Shown one piece after another: positions 1 through 6,192 of a stretch of DNA of 15,598 nt (its first letter is position 1; every line of letters starts with the position of its first letter). A program made the translations under genes and the position numbers. The notes under the pieces were generated by a model. It saw only the letters and a program-made list of their open reading frames with translations, searched no databases and had not been told where the DNA came from. The stretch is from Nitrososphaerota archaeon (GTDB lineage Archaea; Thermoproteota; Nitrososphaeria; Nitrososphaerales; Nitrosopumilaceae). The stretch spans positions 1 through 15,598 of the forward strand of contig JAUWQG010000013.1 of the NCBI GenBank assembly GCA_030611185.1, given 5' to 3'.

Positions 1-107
1 TCATGGTCTTTTGTAAAAAATTCATAAAATCAAAATTCTGGAAACAATTATTCAAAAAAAAATTTATCATGCCTAAATTGAATCTAAATACAACAACAAA
101 ATATTCT

Positions 108-124
108 GAAACTTATCAGATTCA
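108..124 (+). repeat. Bipartite motif GAAACT-N5-GATTCA, copy 1
   Basis: This is the first of three copies of GAAACT, five variable bases, then GATT. The second copy is at 212-228 and the third at 2015-2031. All three lie in the non-coding DNA before the histidine kinase or the secreted protein. They are plausible transcription factor sites, but the role is inferred from position only. Confidence 0.45.
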
Positions 125-141
125 TTTTTGTTCCCAAAAAC

Positions 142-167
142 GGTTCAAGCCTTTATCGATTTGAACC
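142..167. repeat. Inverted repeat, 7-bp arms, upstream of the histidine kinase
   Basis: GGTTCAA (142-148) and TTGAACC (161-167) form perfect 7-bp arms around a 12-nt spacer. The right arm lies inside the block shared with the region before the gene at 2110. An operator for a dimeric regulator is the simplest reading. A hairpin in RNA is possible but weak. Confidence 0.4.
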
Positions 168-188
168 TTTTGAAATTATTTTTGGAAT
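157..188 (+). promoter_or_regulatory. Shared upstream element, copy A (before the histidine kinase)
   Basis: CGATTTGAAC (157-166), two bases, then TTTGAAATTATTTTT (169-183) and GGAAT. The same two blocks occur in the same order at 2025-2061, before the secreted protein gene, where the gap is six bases and repeats TTGAAC. The copy ends about 117 nt before the ATG at 305. Two exact matches of 10 and 15 nt in order are unlikely to be chance even in AT-rich DNA. Shared regulation of the two genes is inference. Confidence 0.5.
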
Positions 189-211
189 TAAATTTGGAAC
201 TAAAGTGAATC

Positions 212-228
212 GAAACTCAATAGATTCA
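212..228 (+). repeat. Bipartite motif GAAACT-N5-GATTCA, copy 2
   Basis: This second copy of the motif at 108-124 has identical half sites (GAAACT and GATTCA), the same 5-nt spacing and a different spacer (CAATA). It lies about 76 nt before the kinase start. Confidence 0.45.
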
Positions 229-304
229 GATCTAAAATAGCTCTTTTGCAACTTGAGTGAGAAATGAAAGATGAACTTTATCTTATAGTATTCAAATTTA
301 CATT

Positions 305-1951
305 ATGTTATTTGGTAAAATAATGTATGGCATAATTATTACTAGTTTCATTATTGTTTTTCTTCTTTTCAATTTGGTTGAAAGTGATGCTCGAGACAAA
401 ATTAGATCTGAATTAGTGAATGATCAAAAAATACATGGTGAAACCATGACAAAACACAATTCTCATTTAATATCTAATGAATTTGTTATTATTTTAGAAA
501 AACAAAAAAAACTTGCATTATATGTTCAACATAATTCCTATGATTCTTCTATAGATATATCTGAATTAGCCTTAGATACATATTCTGACATAGAATCTAG
601 GATGGGTATTTTTGCTCTAAGTATTCTCGATAATGATAATGTCATTAAAATTCGTGTCAAAAATGGAACACTTACTGAAGAATTTGTAGGTCAAGATACA
701 TCAGAACTAAAATTTGTAAAAGAATTCAATAAAAAACAGAAACCTCTGATCTCTGAGGTGTTTTTGGGTCTTGATAACTATTCACGTATTACATCAACAT
801 ATCCTGTATTTGATGAATATGGTAAATTGATAGGATCAATTGTTGTAATCATAAATCCATCAAGTTTTTTTCAAAAATTTGATGACACTTATGGTCTTTC
901 TTCAGATGTACTGACAATCATAGACAAGGAACAACAAATTGTAAAACATTCTGTTCCTGAATTAATTGGTGAAAATGTGTTTGAGAAAAAAATTCAATCT
1001 CAATTAAATATTGATGGTTCGGATAACAAAATTAATGAATTGATGAGAAAATCATTTTCTGGAGATGACGTATCTTTTATTTCTGAATTTGATGGGGATG
1101 AGAAACTCACTTTTATGCAACCTATTTTCTTAAATGACGAGCAAATTTTTACAATTATTCTTTCAATACCATTAGAAAAAATCTATTCAAAACCTCAGTC
1201 TATTTTACTTAGTGCAGAGTACATAGTTTACATATTAATCGGTGTAACTGGATCCATCTCACTCATTTCATTTTATTTCATCAAAAAACAATTCTTGAAA
1301 CGTGAAGAGTTACAAAAATTCTCAATAATAGGGGAATTATCTGCAAGAATTGCACATGATATACGAAATCCATTAAACAATATAAAATTGTCAGCAGATC
1401 TGGTCTCTAGAAAAAATTCAGATGAAAAACTAAAACCATATTTTGAAACAATTGATAAAAATATCTCTAGAATTTCACATCAAGTAAAAGATGTATTAGA
1501 CTTTTTGAGAAAAAGTCCAATTAAAAAAGAACAAGTCAACATTAAAGTTTTGATAGATAATGTCATTGACAGTATACAAGTTCCAGCAAATATCTCAATT
1601 GATGTTTCAGACTGTTCGTTTAATGCAAATGTTGATAAAATAATGATGGAAAGTGCATTTTCTAATCTTATTTTAAATTCTATACAGATAATTGGTGATA
1701 AAAATGGGAAAATCACAGTCTCAATAAAAGAAAAAGATTCACAGTATAGTATCACAATCGAGGATTCAGGTGAAGGAATAGATTCAAAAATTATTGATAA
1801 AATCTTTGATCCATTATTTAGCACTAAAATGGAAGGAACTGGCCTTGGGCTTGCAAGTGTCAAAGCAATAATAGAAGCACATGGGGGGACAATATACGTA
1901 AAAAATAATCCTACTACTTTTACAATTACATTACCAAAAATCTTAGATTAA
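305..1951 (+). CDS. Membrane sensor histidine kinase with extracytoplasmic sensor domain
   Basis: This 548-residue two-component kinase would autophosphorylate on histidine and pass the phosphate to a response regulator. One membrane helix (about residues 5-24) is followed by an extracytoplasmic segment of about 280 residues, probably Cache-like. A second helix (about 306-327) leads to a HisKA domain with H-box His351 in the context AHDIRNPLNN. The HATPase domain has N-box Asn458, the G1 box DSGEGID (Asp487) and the G2 box GTGLGLA (from Gly511). All catalytic boxes are intact. The ATG at 305 follows a TATA-like run at 276-290, so a leaderless mRNA is likely. No response regulator gene is adjacent, so it is an orphan here and its ligand is unknown. 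The upstream DNA shares elements with the region before the next gene, which hints that both belong to one regulon. Confidence 0.93.
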   Translation: MLFGKIMYGIIITSFIIVFLLFNLVESDARDKIRSELVNDQKIHGETMTKHNSHLISNEFVIILEKQKKLALYVQHNSYDSSIDISELALDTYSDIESRMGIFALSILDNDNVIKIRVKNGTLTEEFVGQDTSELKFVKEFNKKQKPLISEVFLGLDNYSRITSTYPVFDEYGKLIGSIVVIINPSSFFQKFDDTYGLSSDVLTIIDKEQQIVKHSVPELIGENVFEKKIQSQLNIDGSDNKINELMRKSFSGDDVSFISEFDGDEKLTFMQPIFLNDEQIFTIILSIPLEKIYSKPQSILLSAEYIVYILIGVTGSISLISFYFIKKQFLKREELQKFSIIGELSARIAHDIRNPLNNIKLSADLVSRKNSDEKLKPYFETIDKNISRISHQVKDVLDFLRKSPIKKEQVNIKVLIDNVIDSIQVPANISIDVSDCSFNANVDKIMMESAFSNLILNSIQIIGDKNGKITVSIKEKDSQYSITIEDSGEGIDSKIIDKIFDPLFSTKMEGTGLGLASVKAIIEAHGGTIYVKNNPTTFTITLPKILD

Positions 1952-2014
1952 CTCCTCCCAAAATAATGGCTGAATTCTGTAGAGTTGAATCTGAATATTA
2001 AAATAAAATTTATC

Positions 2015-2031
2015 GAAACTTATACGATTTG
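2015..2031 (+). repeat. Bipartite motif GAAACT-N5-GATT, copy 3
   Basis: GAAACT and GATT have the same 5-nt spacing as at 108 and 212. The second half site runs into the CGATTTGAAC block of the shared element, so the two signals overlap at this copy. Confidence 0.4.
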
Positions 2032-2061
2032 AACTTGAACTTTGAAATTATTTTTTGGGAT
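2025..2061 (+). promoter_or_regulatory. Shared upstream element, copy B (before the secreted protein)
   Basis: CGATTTGAAC (2025-2034), TTGAAC (2035-2040), then TTTGAAATTATTTTT (2041-2055) and GGGAT. It matches copy A at 157-188. It ends 48 nt before the ATG at 2110 and about 19 nt before the TATA-like box at 2080-2087, where an archaeal activator or repressor would be expected to bind. Confidence 0.5.
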
Positions 2062-2079
2062 GAATGTTTAGTGCTAATC

Positions 2080-2087
2080 TTTTAAAT
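2080..2087 (+). promoter_or_regulatory. TATA box for the secreted protein gene
   Basis: TTTTAAAT is centred about 27 nt before the ATG at 2110. This is the expected archaeal TATA distance for a transcript with little or no leader. Confidence 0.55.
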
Positions 2088-2109
2088 CTGATTTAACAGG
2101 TGTCTTGGT

Positions 2110-2937
2110 ATGAAATTAATTATTTTTGTATTTATTCCTCTAATTCTATTTATGGGAATTATTCATGTAATCCCATTTAGTAGTGCTGATTCCACAACAC
2201 CTTCATCAAAATTAAATTCAGATACGGCATTTACTGCCGCTACATTTGCCGATAAATACAATGACGTTTTGTTTACGGGCAAAAGAGTAACTGTAATCAT
2301 AAAGATGGTAGGAGAATCAGAAAATCCTGATCAGGCAAAAAAGGCAAAAGAAATACGTTATCTTCAGAGCTATGTTTTGAAATTTTTGTCATTTTCTAAT
2401 GCTGTAAACGTTGTTTCTAATCCACAAGAAAATGAAATTACTGCTCAGATAGATATTACATGGATTCCAATTTTAGAGCAAAGAGGTGATGTGATTTCTG
2501 TTACTGTTTTAGATGTTCAAAAAAATAACAAAGAGAATTTCAACCAATTATCTCCACTAAAACAAATCAAGTCAGGTGTTGCTCTAATTAATGTAAAGTG
2601 CAATGAAGGAAAACATCCTGTTTACAAATACAATCTAATGCGAGCCGCATGTGTTACTGATGAGACTGAAAACAAATTACTTTTTAGAGGATGGGCAGTA
2701 TTGCGTCTTGGATTACCTGCTACAGATAACTTGTCAAGAGATCTATGCTATTCTTATCAAGGAAAATGGATAGCAGAGTACAAAGAATGCACTCTCCTAG
2801 AAACTCCATTACAATGCTCACTATTGGGTGGAGTATACAATGAATGTGCATCTGCATGCAGGCATGACCCAGATTTTCCAAATGTAGCGTGCACCGATAA
2901 CTGCGTTGAAGTTTGCAGCATCGAATCATCATACTAA
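2110..2937 (+). CDS. Secreted cysteine-rich protein, possible inhibitor-like modules
   Basis: This 275-residue protein is exported and its function is not established. A hydrophobic signal segment covers about residues 3-20, with likely cleavage near SSADS. Residues about 58-135 (from KRVTVIIKMVGE to GDVISVTVLD) read like the propeptide/inhibitor I9 fold: a conserved strand, two helices, then the ending of the form VISVTV. Next comes an SPLKQIKSGV segment with a Cys pair and the ending LLFRGWA, a pattern I associate with thaumarchaeal surface proteins. The C-terminus has eight cysteines, including NECASAC and DNCVEVC, spaced like small disulfide-rich domains of the TIL or Kazal inhibitor type. 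It has its own TATA box and shares upstream elements with the kinase gene before it. Export and disulfides are well supported. The inhibitor idea rests on pattern similarity only. Confidence 0.8.
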   Translation: MKLIIFVFIPLILFMGIIHVIPFSSADSTTPSSKLNSDTAFTAATFADKYNDVLFTGKRVTVIIKMVGESENPDQAKKAKEIRYLQSYVLKFLSFSNAVNVVSNPQENEITAQIDITWIPILEQRGDVISVTVLDVQKNNKENFNQLSPLKQIKSGVALINVKCNEGKHPVYKYNLMRAACVTDETENKLLFRGWAVLRLGLPATDNLSRDLCYSYQGKWIAEYKECTLLETPLQCSLLGGVYNECASACRHDPDFPNVACTDNCVEVCSIESSY

Positions 2938-2945
2938 TTCCATTA

Positions 2946-2957
2946 GTTTTAAAATAA
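2946..2957 (+). promoter_or_regulatory. TATA box for the candidate guide RNA
   Basis: The run GTTTTAAAATAA ends 18 nt before the predicted RNA 5' end near 2975-2980. Initiation about 25 nt downstream of the box centre would begin the RNA at its terminal stem. Confidence 0.45.
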
Positions 2958-2974
2958 CTAAAGATAAAATTTAC

Positions 2975-3039
2975 TGGCTGCAATGAAGAATCAGAGTTAT
3001 ATCTGAATGGTGATTTGAAGGCATTTGTCTGAGCTGCCA
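2975..3039 (+). ncRNA. Candidate C/D box guide sRNA
   Basis: Read on the plus strand, this has the order and spacing of an archaeal C/D box RNA that guides 2'-O-methylation. It shows a C-like box ATGAAGA (2983-2989, one change from the consensus), 13 nt, D' box CTGA (3003-3006), a 4-nt linker, a weak C' box GTGATTT (3010-3016), 12 nt, and D box CTGA (3029-3032). The ends pair: TGGC (2975-2978) with GCCA (3036-3039), then GC with GC after one mismatch. A TATA-like box precedes it at the right distance and a T-rich stretch follows from 3041. It lies between the secreted protein gene and the end of pyrE. I could not identify the rRNA or tRNA targets. The weak C and C' boxes are the main reservation. 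Confidence 0.55.
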
Positions 3040-3043
3040 ATAA

Positions 3044-3652
3044 TTATTTTATGTTTATCTGTTCTTGGACTTTTTGCAATACATCATCTCCCACAAGATT
3101 TTGCTCATGCAAAGATTTGGTGATTTGCATTACATTTGTAATTGAATGCAGTGTAACTCCCTCTTCTTTAAGGGCCTCATCTGCTCCTTCCATTCTATTT
3201 ACAATTACATATGCATCTTCAACTTTGATTTTTTCTTCCTTTAGAGATTTTATGCCATTTACTACTGACCCTCCCGTTGTTGCAACATCATCTATCATTA
3301 CTACTTTCATCCCTTCTTGGATTTTCCCTTCAACAGATTTGGATGTTCCATAGTCTTTGGGTTTGCTTCTAACATAGATTAACGGTTTTACGGTTTCTAT
3401 TGCTAGTGCTGAGGCAATAACTAAACCTCCAGTTGGAACAGAGACTATGGCGTCAAACTTGTCGAGTCCAATCTCTTTGATTATTTCATTTTGGAGATAT
3501 TTTACCATCTTGCGAAATTGGTGGGGATAGCTTGGAACTAATCTTAAATCTACGTAATAGGAGCTTTTCTTTCCACTTGCCAAAGTAAAATCTCCGAATC
3601 TAATTATTTTATTTTCATGTAAAAAGGTTGAAAACTCTTTTACAAAATCCAT
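3044..3652 (-). CDS. pyrE: Orotate phosphoribosyltransferase
   Basis: PyrE joins orotate to PRPP to give orotidine 5'-monophosphate and pyrophosphate, the fifth step of pyrimidine synthesis, in the cytosol. The 202-residue length is normal. The PRPP-binding signature VVMIDDVATTGGSV lies at about residues 117-130, with the acidic pair Asp121-Asp122. Upstream are the FTLASGKKSSYYVDLR segment typical of PyrE (residues 22-37), the loop VSVPTGGLVIA (70-80) and the flexible catalytic loop around KPKDYGTSKSVEGK (97-110). The ATG at 3652 lies about 21 nt from the near edge of a TATA-like sequence at 3673-3681 that also serves the divergent LarA-like gene. No OMP decarboxylase is fused or adjacent. 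Confidence 0.95.
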   Translation of the reverse strand: MDFVKEFSTFLHENKIIRFGDFTLASGKKSSYYVDLRLVPSYPHQFRKMVKYLQNEIIKEIGLDKFDAIVSVPTGGLVIASALAIETVKPLIYVRSKPKDYGTSKSVEGKIQEGMKVVMIDDVATTGGSVVNGIKSLKEEKIKVEDAYVIVNRMEGADEALKEEGVTLHSITNVMQITKSLHEQNLVGDDVLQKVQEQINIK

Positions 3653-3672
3653 ACCAAAATTAACTACACTGG

Positions 3673-3681
3673 ATTTATTTT
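3673..3681. promoter_or_regulatory. Shared TATA-like core between pyrE and the LarA-like gene
   Basis: ATTTATTTT on the plus strand (AAAATAAAT on the minus strand) lies 21 nt from the pyrE ATG (3652) and 23 nt from the ATG at 3704. The whole gap is only 51 bp, so both transcripts would be leaderless or nearly so and would compete for one site or two overlapping ones. Confidence 0.45.
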
Positions 3682-3703
3682 GGTTTGTATTGGATGTAAT
3701 ACT

Positions 3704-4786
3704 ATGCCTGAAATCTGGTTGAATTATGGTATTACTGATGTTGTTTTAGACATTAGGGCAGAGAATTTAGAGCAAAAAATTGATTCTGATGGCACAATAT
3801 TAGAGGATTCAGCAATTAATGAAAAGCTAAATTCCCTTGATCTATCAAAGTCTATAGATTTAGTGGTTTTACATAATTCAAAATCCATTCAAAAAATCAT
3901 CTCCTCATTATTTACACTATGTGAGCAAAAATCACTTCCATTTCCCAACGTTTTAGCTGAGAAAAAAATTATGAATCAAGTAAGAGCAGGTATGCCTGAA
4001 GGCAGCTCCATTAATGAATTTGATAACAATGAACTTTCAAACTCTAATCTGGTGTTCATGGGAGAAATGGAATTTGATGGATTATTTGGATATGAAACAA
4101 TCTCTACTAGATTAATCAAAAAATTTGGACAGGATCATATGCTTTCAGCATATGCTAAAAGAAAGGGTAATTTTCCTACTCCAGGACAGCCTACAGAAAG
4201 TCTTGAGGAAGCAAAAAAATTCTCAAACAACTTTGAAATTCAAGGAATCGAAATTGTCGCAAATTCTAAAGGTATTGTAGATTTTTCAATTGGCCATCCT
4301 TCAGAAACTCTTTCTCTTAGCAAAACTTTGGAATCTTTTGCCATTAAAGATATTGAAAAACAAAAATCAATGATAATCAGTACTGGAAAAGATTCTAGTA
4401 ATGATACTCTAAGCAAATCTCTATCATCTCTTTGGAATTGCTCAAAGGCCATACGAAATGATGGTCTGGCGATACTGGTTGCAGAATGTAAAGCAGGTCT
4501 AGGCTCAGATGCAATACAACAATACATTGAAGGTAGATTTCCTCTGGAAAAACTTCAAAATCCAACACATTACATTGCTGGTATGGAGGATTTACTATTC
4601 CTAACTGAAATTCAAAAGAATTTCCAAATTGGTTTAGTTTCAATTCTTCCAGAATTTTATGCAAAGAAACTAAATCTAATTACACTATCTGGAATTAAAG
4701 ATTCGATGGATTATATCCTGAAAACTCAAGGAGCAAGACAAAAAGTTGCAGTTGTATTAGATGGTGCTAGAACATTAATTCGATGA
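3704..4786 (+). CDS. LarA-like (DUF2088 superfamily) protein, probably not a racemase
   Basis: This 360-residue protein resembles the nickel-pincer lactate racemase family in overall plan. The N-terminus has the opening yG.....l.i (IWLNYGITDVVLDI). The C-terminal half has the family pattern: a hydrophobic strand and Gly (MIISTG), then LWNCSKAIRNDGLAILVAEC followed by GLGSDAIQQY, and a closing strand VAVVLDGARTLI. The middle does not show the glycine-rich GYSGGRKS segment that carries the cofactor lysine and histidines in LarA; the aligned stretch reads GEMEFDGLFGYETIS. A racemase role is therefore unlikely and the true activity is unknown. I chose the ATG at 3704 over an upstream TTG at 3680 because it fits the family start and the TATA spacing. 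Divergence from pyrE is the only context clue. Confidence 0.6.
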   Translation: MPEIWLNYGITDVVLDIRAENLEQKIDSDGTILEDSAINEKLNSLDLSKSIDLVVLHNSKSIQKIISSLFTLCEQKSLPFPNVLAEKKIMNQVRAGMPEGSSINEFDNNELSNSNLVFMGEMEFDGLFGYETISTRLIKKFGQDHMLSAYAKRKGNFPTPGQPTESLEEAKKFSNNFEIQGIEIVANSKGIVDFSIGHPSETLSLSKTLESFAIKDIEKQKSMIISTGKDSSNDTLSKSLSSLWNCSKAIRNDGLAILVAECKAGLGSDAIQQYIEGRFPLEKLQNPTHYIAGMEDLLFLTEIQKNFQIGLVSILPEFYAKKLNLITLSGIKDSMDYILKTQGARQKVAVVLDGARTLIR

Positions 4787-4792
4787 TCTAGA

Positions 4793-5923
4793 TTAAAAAA
4801 TACAAAGACCTCTGGAAAATGGCATACAGATATTTTCTGGAATTGGTATACATAAAACTGCTAAAACAATAATTCCAAGATAAGCTAATTTTCTATTTTT
4901 TGATATTGGCGAAATATCATCGAGAGGACATGCACTCAAACCCCTTCTGCTTAAGAAGTAGATCATTATTGCAGCAAACTCAAAACCAATTATTGCTAGA
5001 ATTCCCAAACTTGCATAAGTACTGTATTTATGCCATTTTGCACCAAAAAAGGTTCTTGCCATGTGACCTCCATCCAATTGCCATGCTGGCATTAGATTCA
5101 GAAATGTGATAAAAAATCCAATCCATGCTGCCCATAAAATAGGAGTAAGTATTACCTCATTATCAGATCCACCTTTACCAAATAGAGCAAGGGATCCTTG
5201 CAAAAACAACGGTTCCCCAAAAGAGAATTCTATCAAGTCATTTTGTTCATGTAACTGAAGTGCAATATCGGGTTCTATCACAGGAGCTGTGTATGCACCA
5301 TAAACTGATACAATTATTGCAATAACTAATCCTGCAATAGGTCCAGCTATAGCAATATCGAATAATATTTTTCGGCTGATCATTGGTCCTTTGGGTACAA
5401 TTAATGCACCAAAAGTTGGAAGAAATCCAAATACTGGTATTCCTGGAATGAAATAGGGCCAAGTGGTCTTTAATCTGTGAATTTTAGCTGCAATCATGTG
5501 TCCCAATTCATGAATACCAAGAATACCCAATAGTGACACAGTGTAAATTATTGCCATTTCTCCAGGTTTACCTATGTTGATATTTTCTATTGCATTCACT
5601 CCTTGGGTTCTGTAAAATCCATCCATCATTACAAAAACAACTACAACAGTAAACAATACTCTGGGAACCCACGGTGAACCCAACCATTTTCGCTTCTTCC
5701 TTGAAGGAAATTTTTGGATGATAATGTAATTTTTATTTTCCATTTTTTCAAGCTTGCCTAAATAATTAAGATCCTGTAACCTTCTTGCTAATTCCTCAAA
5801 TTTTGATTTAAAATCCTGATCCTCAATTTGAAATTCTAATGAATATGGTTCTTTAGTAAATTTACTAACAGTAAACATAGAATTAACTAGAGATATAACA
5901 TCTTCAGTATTAGGATCACTCAT
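4793..5923 (-). CDS. Site-2-protease-like M50 membrane metalloprotease
   Basis: This is an intramembrane zinc protease of 376 residues, expected to cut substrates within or near the membrane. The zinc site HELGH (His138, Glu139, His142) lies in a hydrophobic helix. The third ligand motif is NLMPAWQLDGGH (Asn276 to His287, with Asp284 as ligand). Between them is a conserved FDIAIAGPIAGL segment. A soluble N-terminal domain of about 85 residues precedes the first membrane helix (about 88-101). Several more helices follow, and the protein ends in a hydrophobic segment (about 346-361). The order GTFGALI, then FDIAIAGPIAG, then LDGG resembles the EGY/S2P branch rather than bacterial RseP, and no PDZ domain is visible. 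The substrate is unknown and no anti-sigma-like target lies nearby. The stop lies 6 nt past the convergent LarA-like gene. Confidence 0.9.
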   Translation of the reverse strand: MSDPNTEDVISLVNSMFTVSKFTKEPYSLEFQIEDQDFKSKFEELARRLQDLNYLGKLEKMENKNYIIIQKFPSRKKRKWLGSPWVPRVLFTVVVVFVMMDGFYRTQGVNAIENINIGKPGEMAIIYTVSLLGILGIHELGHMIAAKIHRLKTTWPYFIPGIPVFGFLPTFGALIVPKGPMISRKILFDIAIAGPIAGLVIAIIVSVYGAYTAPVIEPDIALQLHEQNDLIEFSFGEPLFLQGSLALFGKGGSDNEVILTPILWAAWIGFFITFLNLMPAWQLDGGHMARTFFGAKWHKYSTYASLGILAIIGFEFAAIMIYFLSRRGLSACPLDDISPISKNRKLAYLGIIVLAVLCIPIPENICMPFSRGLCIF

Positions 5924-5990
5924 TTCACATCCATTCCATATCTTTCAGTTAAAATGCTTTTTAGTCAATGATTAGTTTCTAAAAAACCCC

Positions 5991-6000
5991 AACTTTAAAA
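5991..6000 (+). promoter_or_regulatory. TATA box before the interrupted small gene
   Basis: An ACTTTAAAAA-type sequence lies about 19-28 nt before the ATG at 6019. This is the same distance as at the other leaderless genes of the window and it supports a transcript starting at that ATG. Confidence 0.45.
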
Positions 6001-6018
6001 ATTTTAGCCAAATTTTAG

Positions 6019-6177
6019 ATGAAATCAAAACAATTCTGTGGCTATTGCCTTAAAGACAAGTAATTTTTAGAAGGACCATTTGTAAATCAACAAAAAAATG
6101 CCTTGTATTCATATGGCTGTGCGATGGATTTTTGTAATATCATAAAAATACTTTCTCATAAAATTAAATATCAATAG
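6019..6177 (+). pseudogene. Small CxxC protein gene interrupted by an in-frame TAA
   Basis: From the ATG at 6019 the frame reads 14 codons with the motif FCGYCLKDK, then TAA at 6061-6063. The same frame then continues for 37 sense codons, including FLEGPFVNQQ and YSYGCAMDFCN, to TAG at 6175-6177. The second part reads like real protein and would supply a second cysteine pair to match the first CxxC, as in a small zinc ribbon. A TATA-like box lies at the right distance before the ATG. The simplest reading is a gene broken by one substitution. The last 12 or so codons may lie beyond the original end. Alternatives are chance in non-coding DNA, a sequencing error at 6061, or a genuine 14-residue peptide. 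I do not recognise the family. Confidence 0.35.
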
Positions 6178-6192
6178 TTGATTACAATATCT

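Larger units (their letters stand above)
1..304. other. AT-rich intergenic region without a gene
   Basis: I find no convincing coding frame here. The stretch holds two copies of a bipartite motif (GAAACT-N5-GATTCA at 108-124 and 212-228), an inverted repeat (142-148 with 161-167), and a block at 157-188 that recurs before the gene at 2110. A TATA-like run near 276-290 lies 15-29 nt before the kinase ATG at 305. On the minus strand a CAT at 2-4 could be the start codon of a gene lying outside the window to the left, with an AT-rich run about 20-30 nt upstream of it, but only four bases of such a gene would be visible, so I do not call it. Confidence 0.6.

Noticed and set aside
1480..1863. Minus-strand open frame of 127 codons opposite the histidine kinase
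   Set aside because: It lies wholly opposite the HisKA/HATPase region, which has intact motifs. The translated product has no recognisable pattern and is a by-product of AT-rich coding DNA.
2720..3040. Minus-strand open frame across the end of the secreted protein gene
   Set aside because: It overlaps a cysteine-rich coding region with clear signal peptide and motifs on the plus strand, and covers the candidate guide RNA. No independent support.
3680..3703. TTG start at 3680 for the LarA-like protein
   Set aside because: It would overlap the TATA-like core and add eight residues (including two Cys) outside the family start. The ATG at 3704 fits promoter spacing.
6061..6063. Programmed stop-codon read-through or recoding at the TAA in the small CxxC frame
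   Set aside because: TAA is not the codon used for selenocysteine or pyrrolysine, and no stem-loop of that kind is evident after it. A plain mutation or error is simpler.
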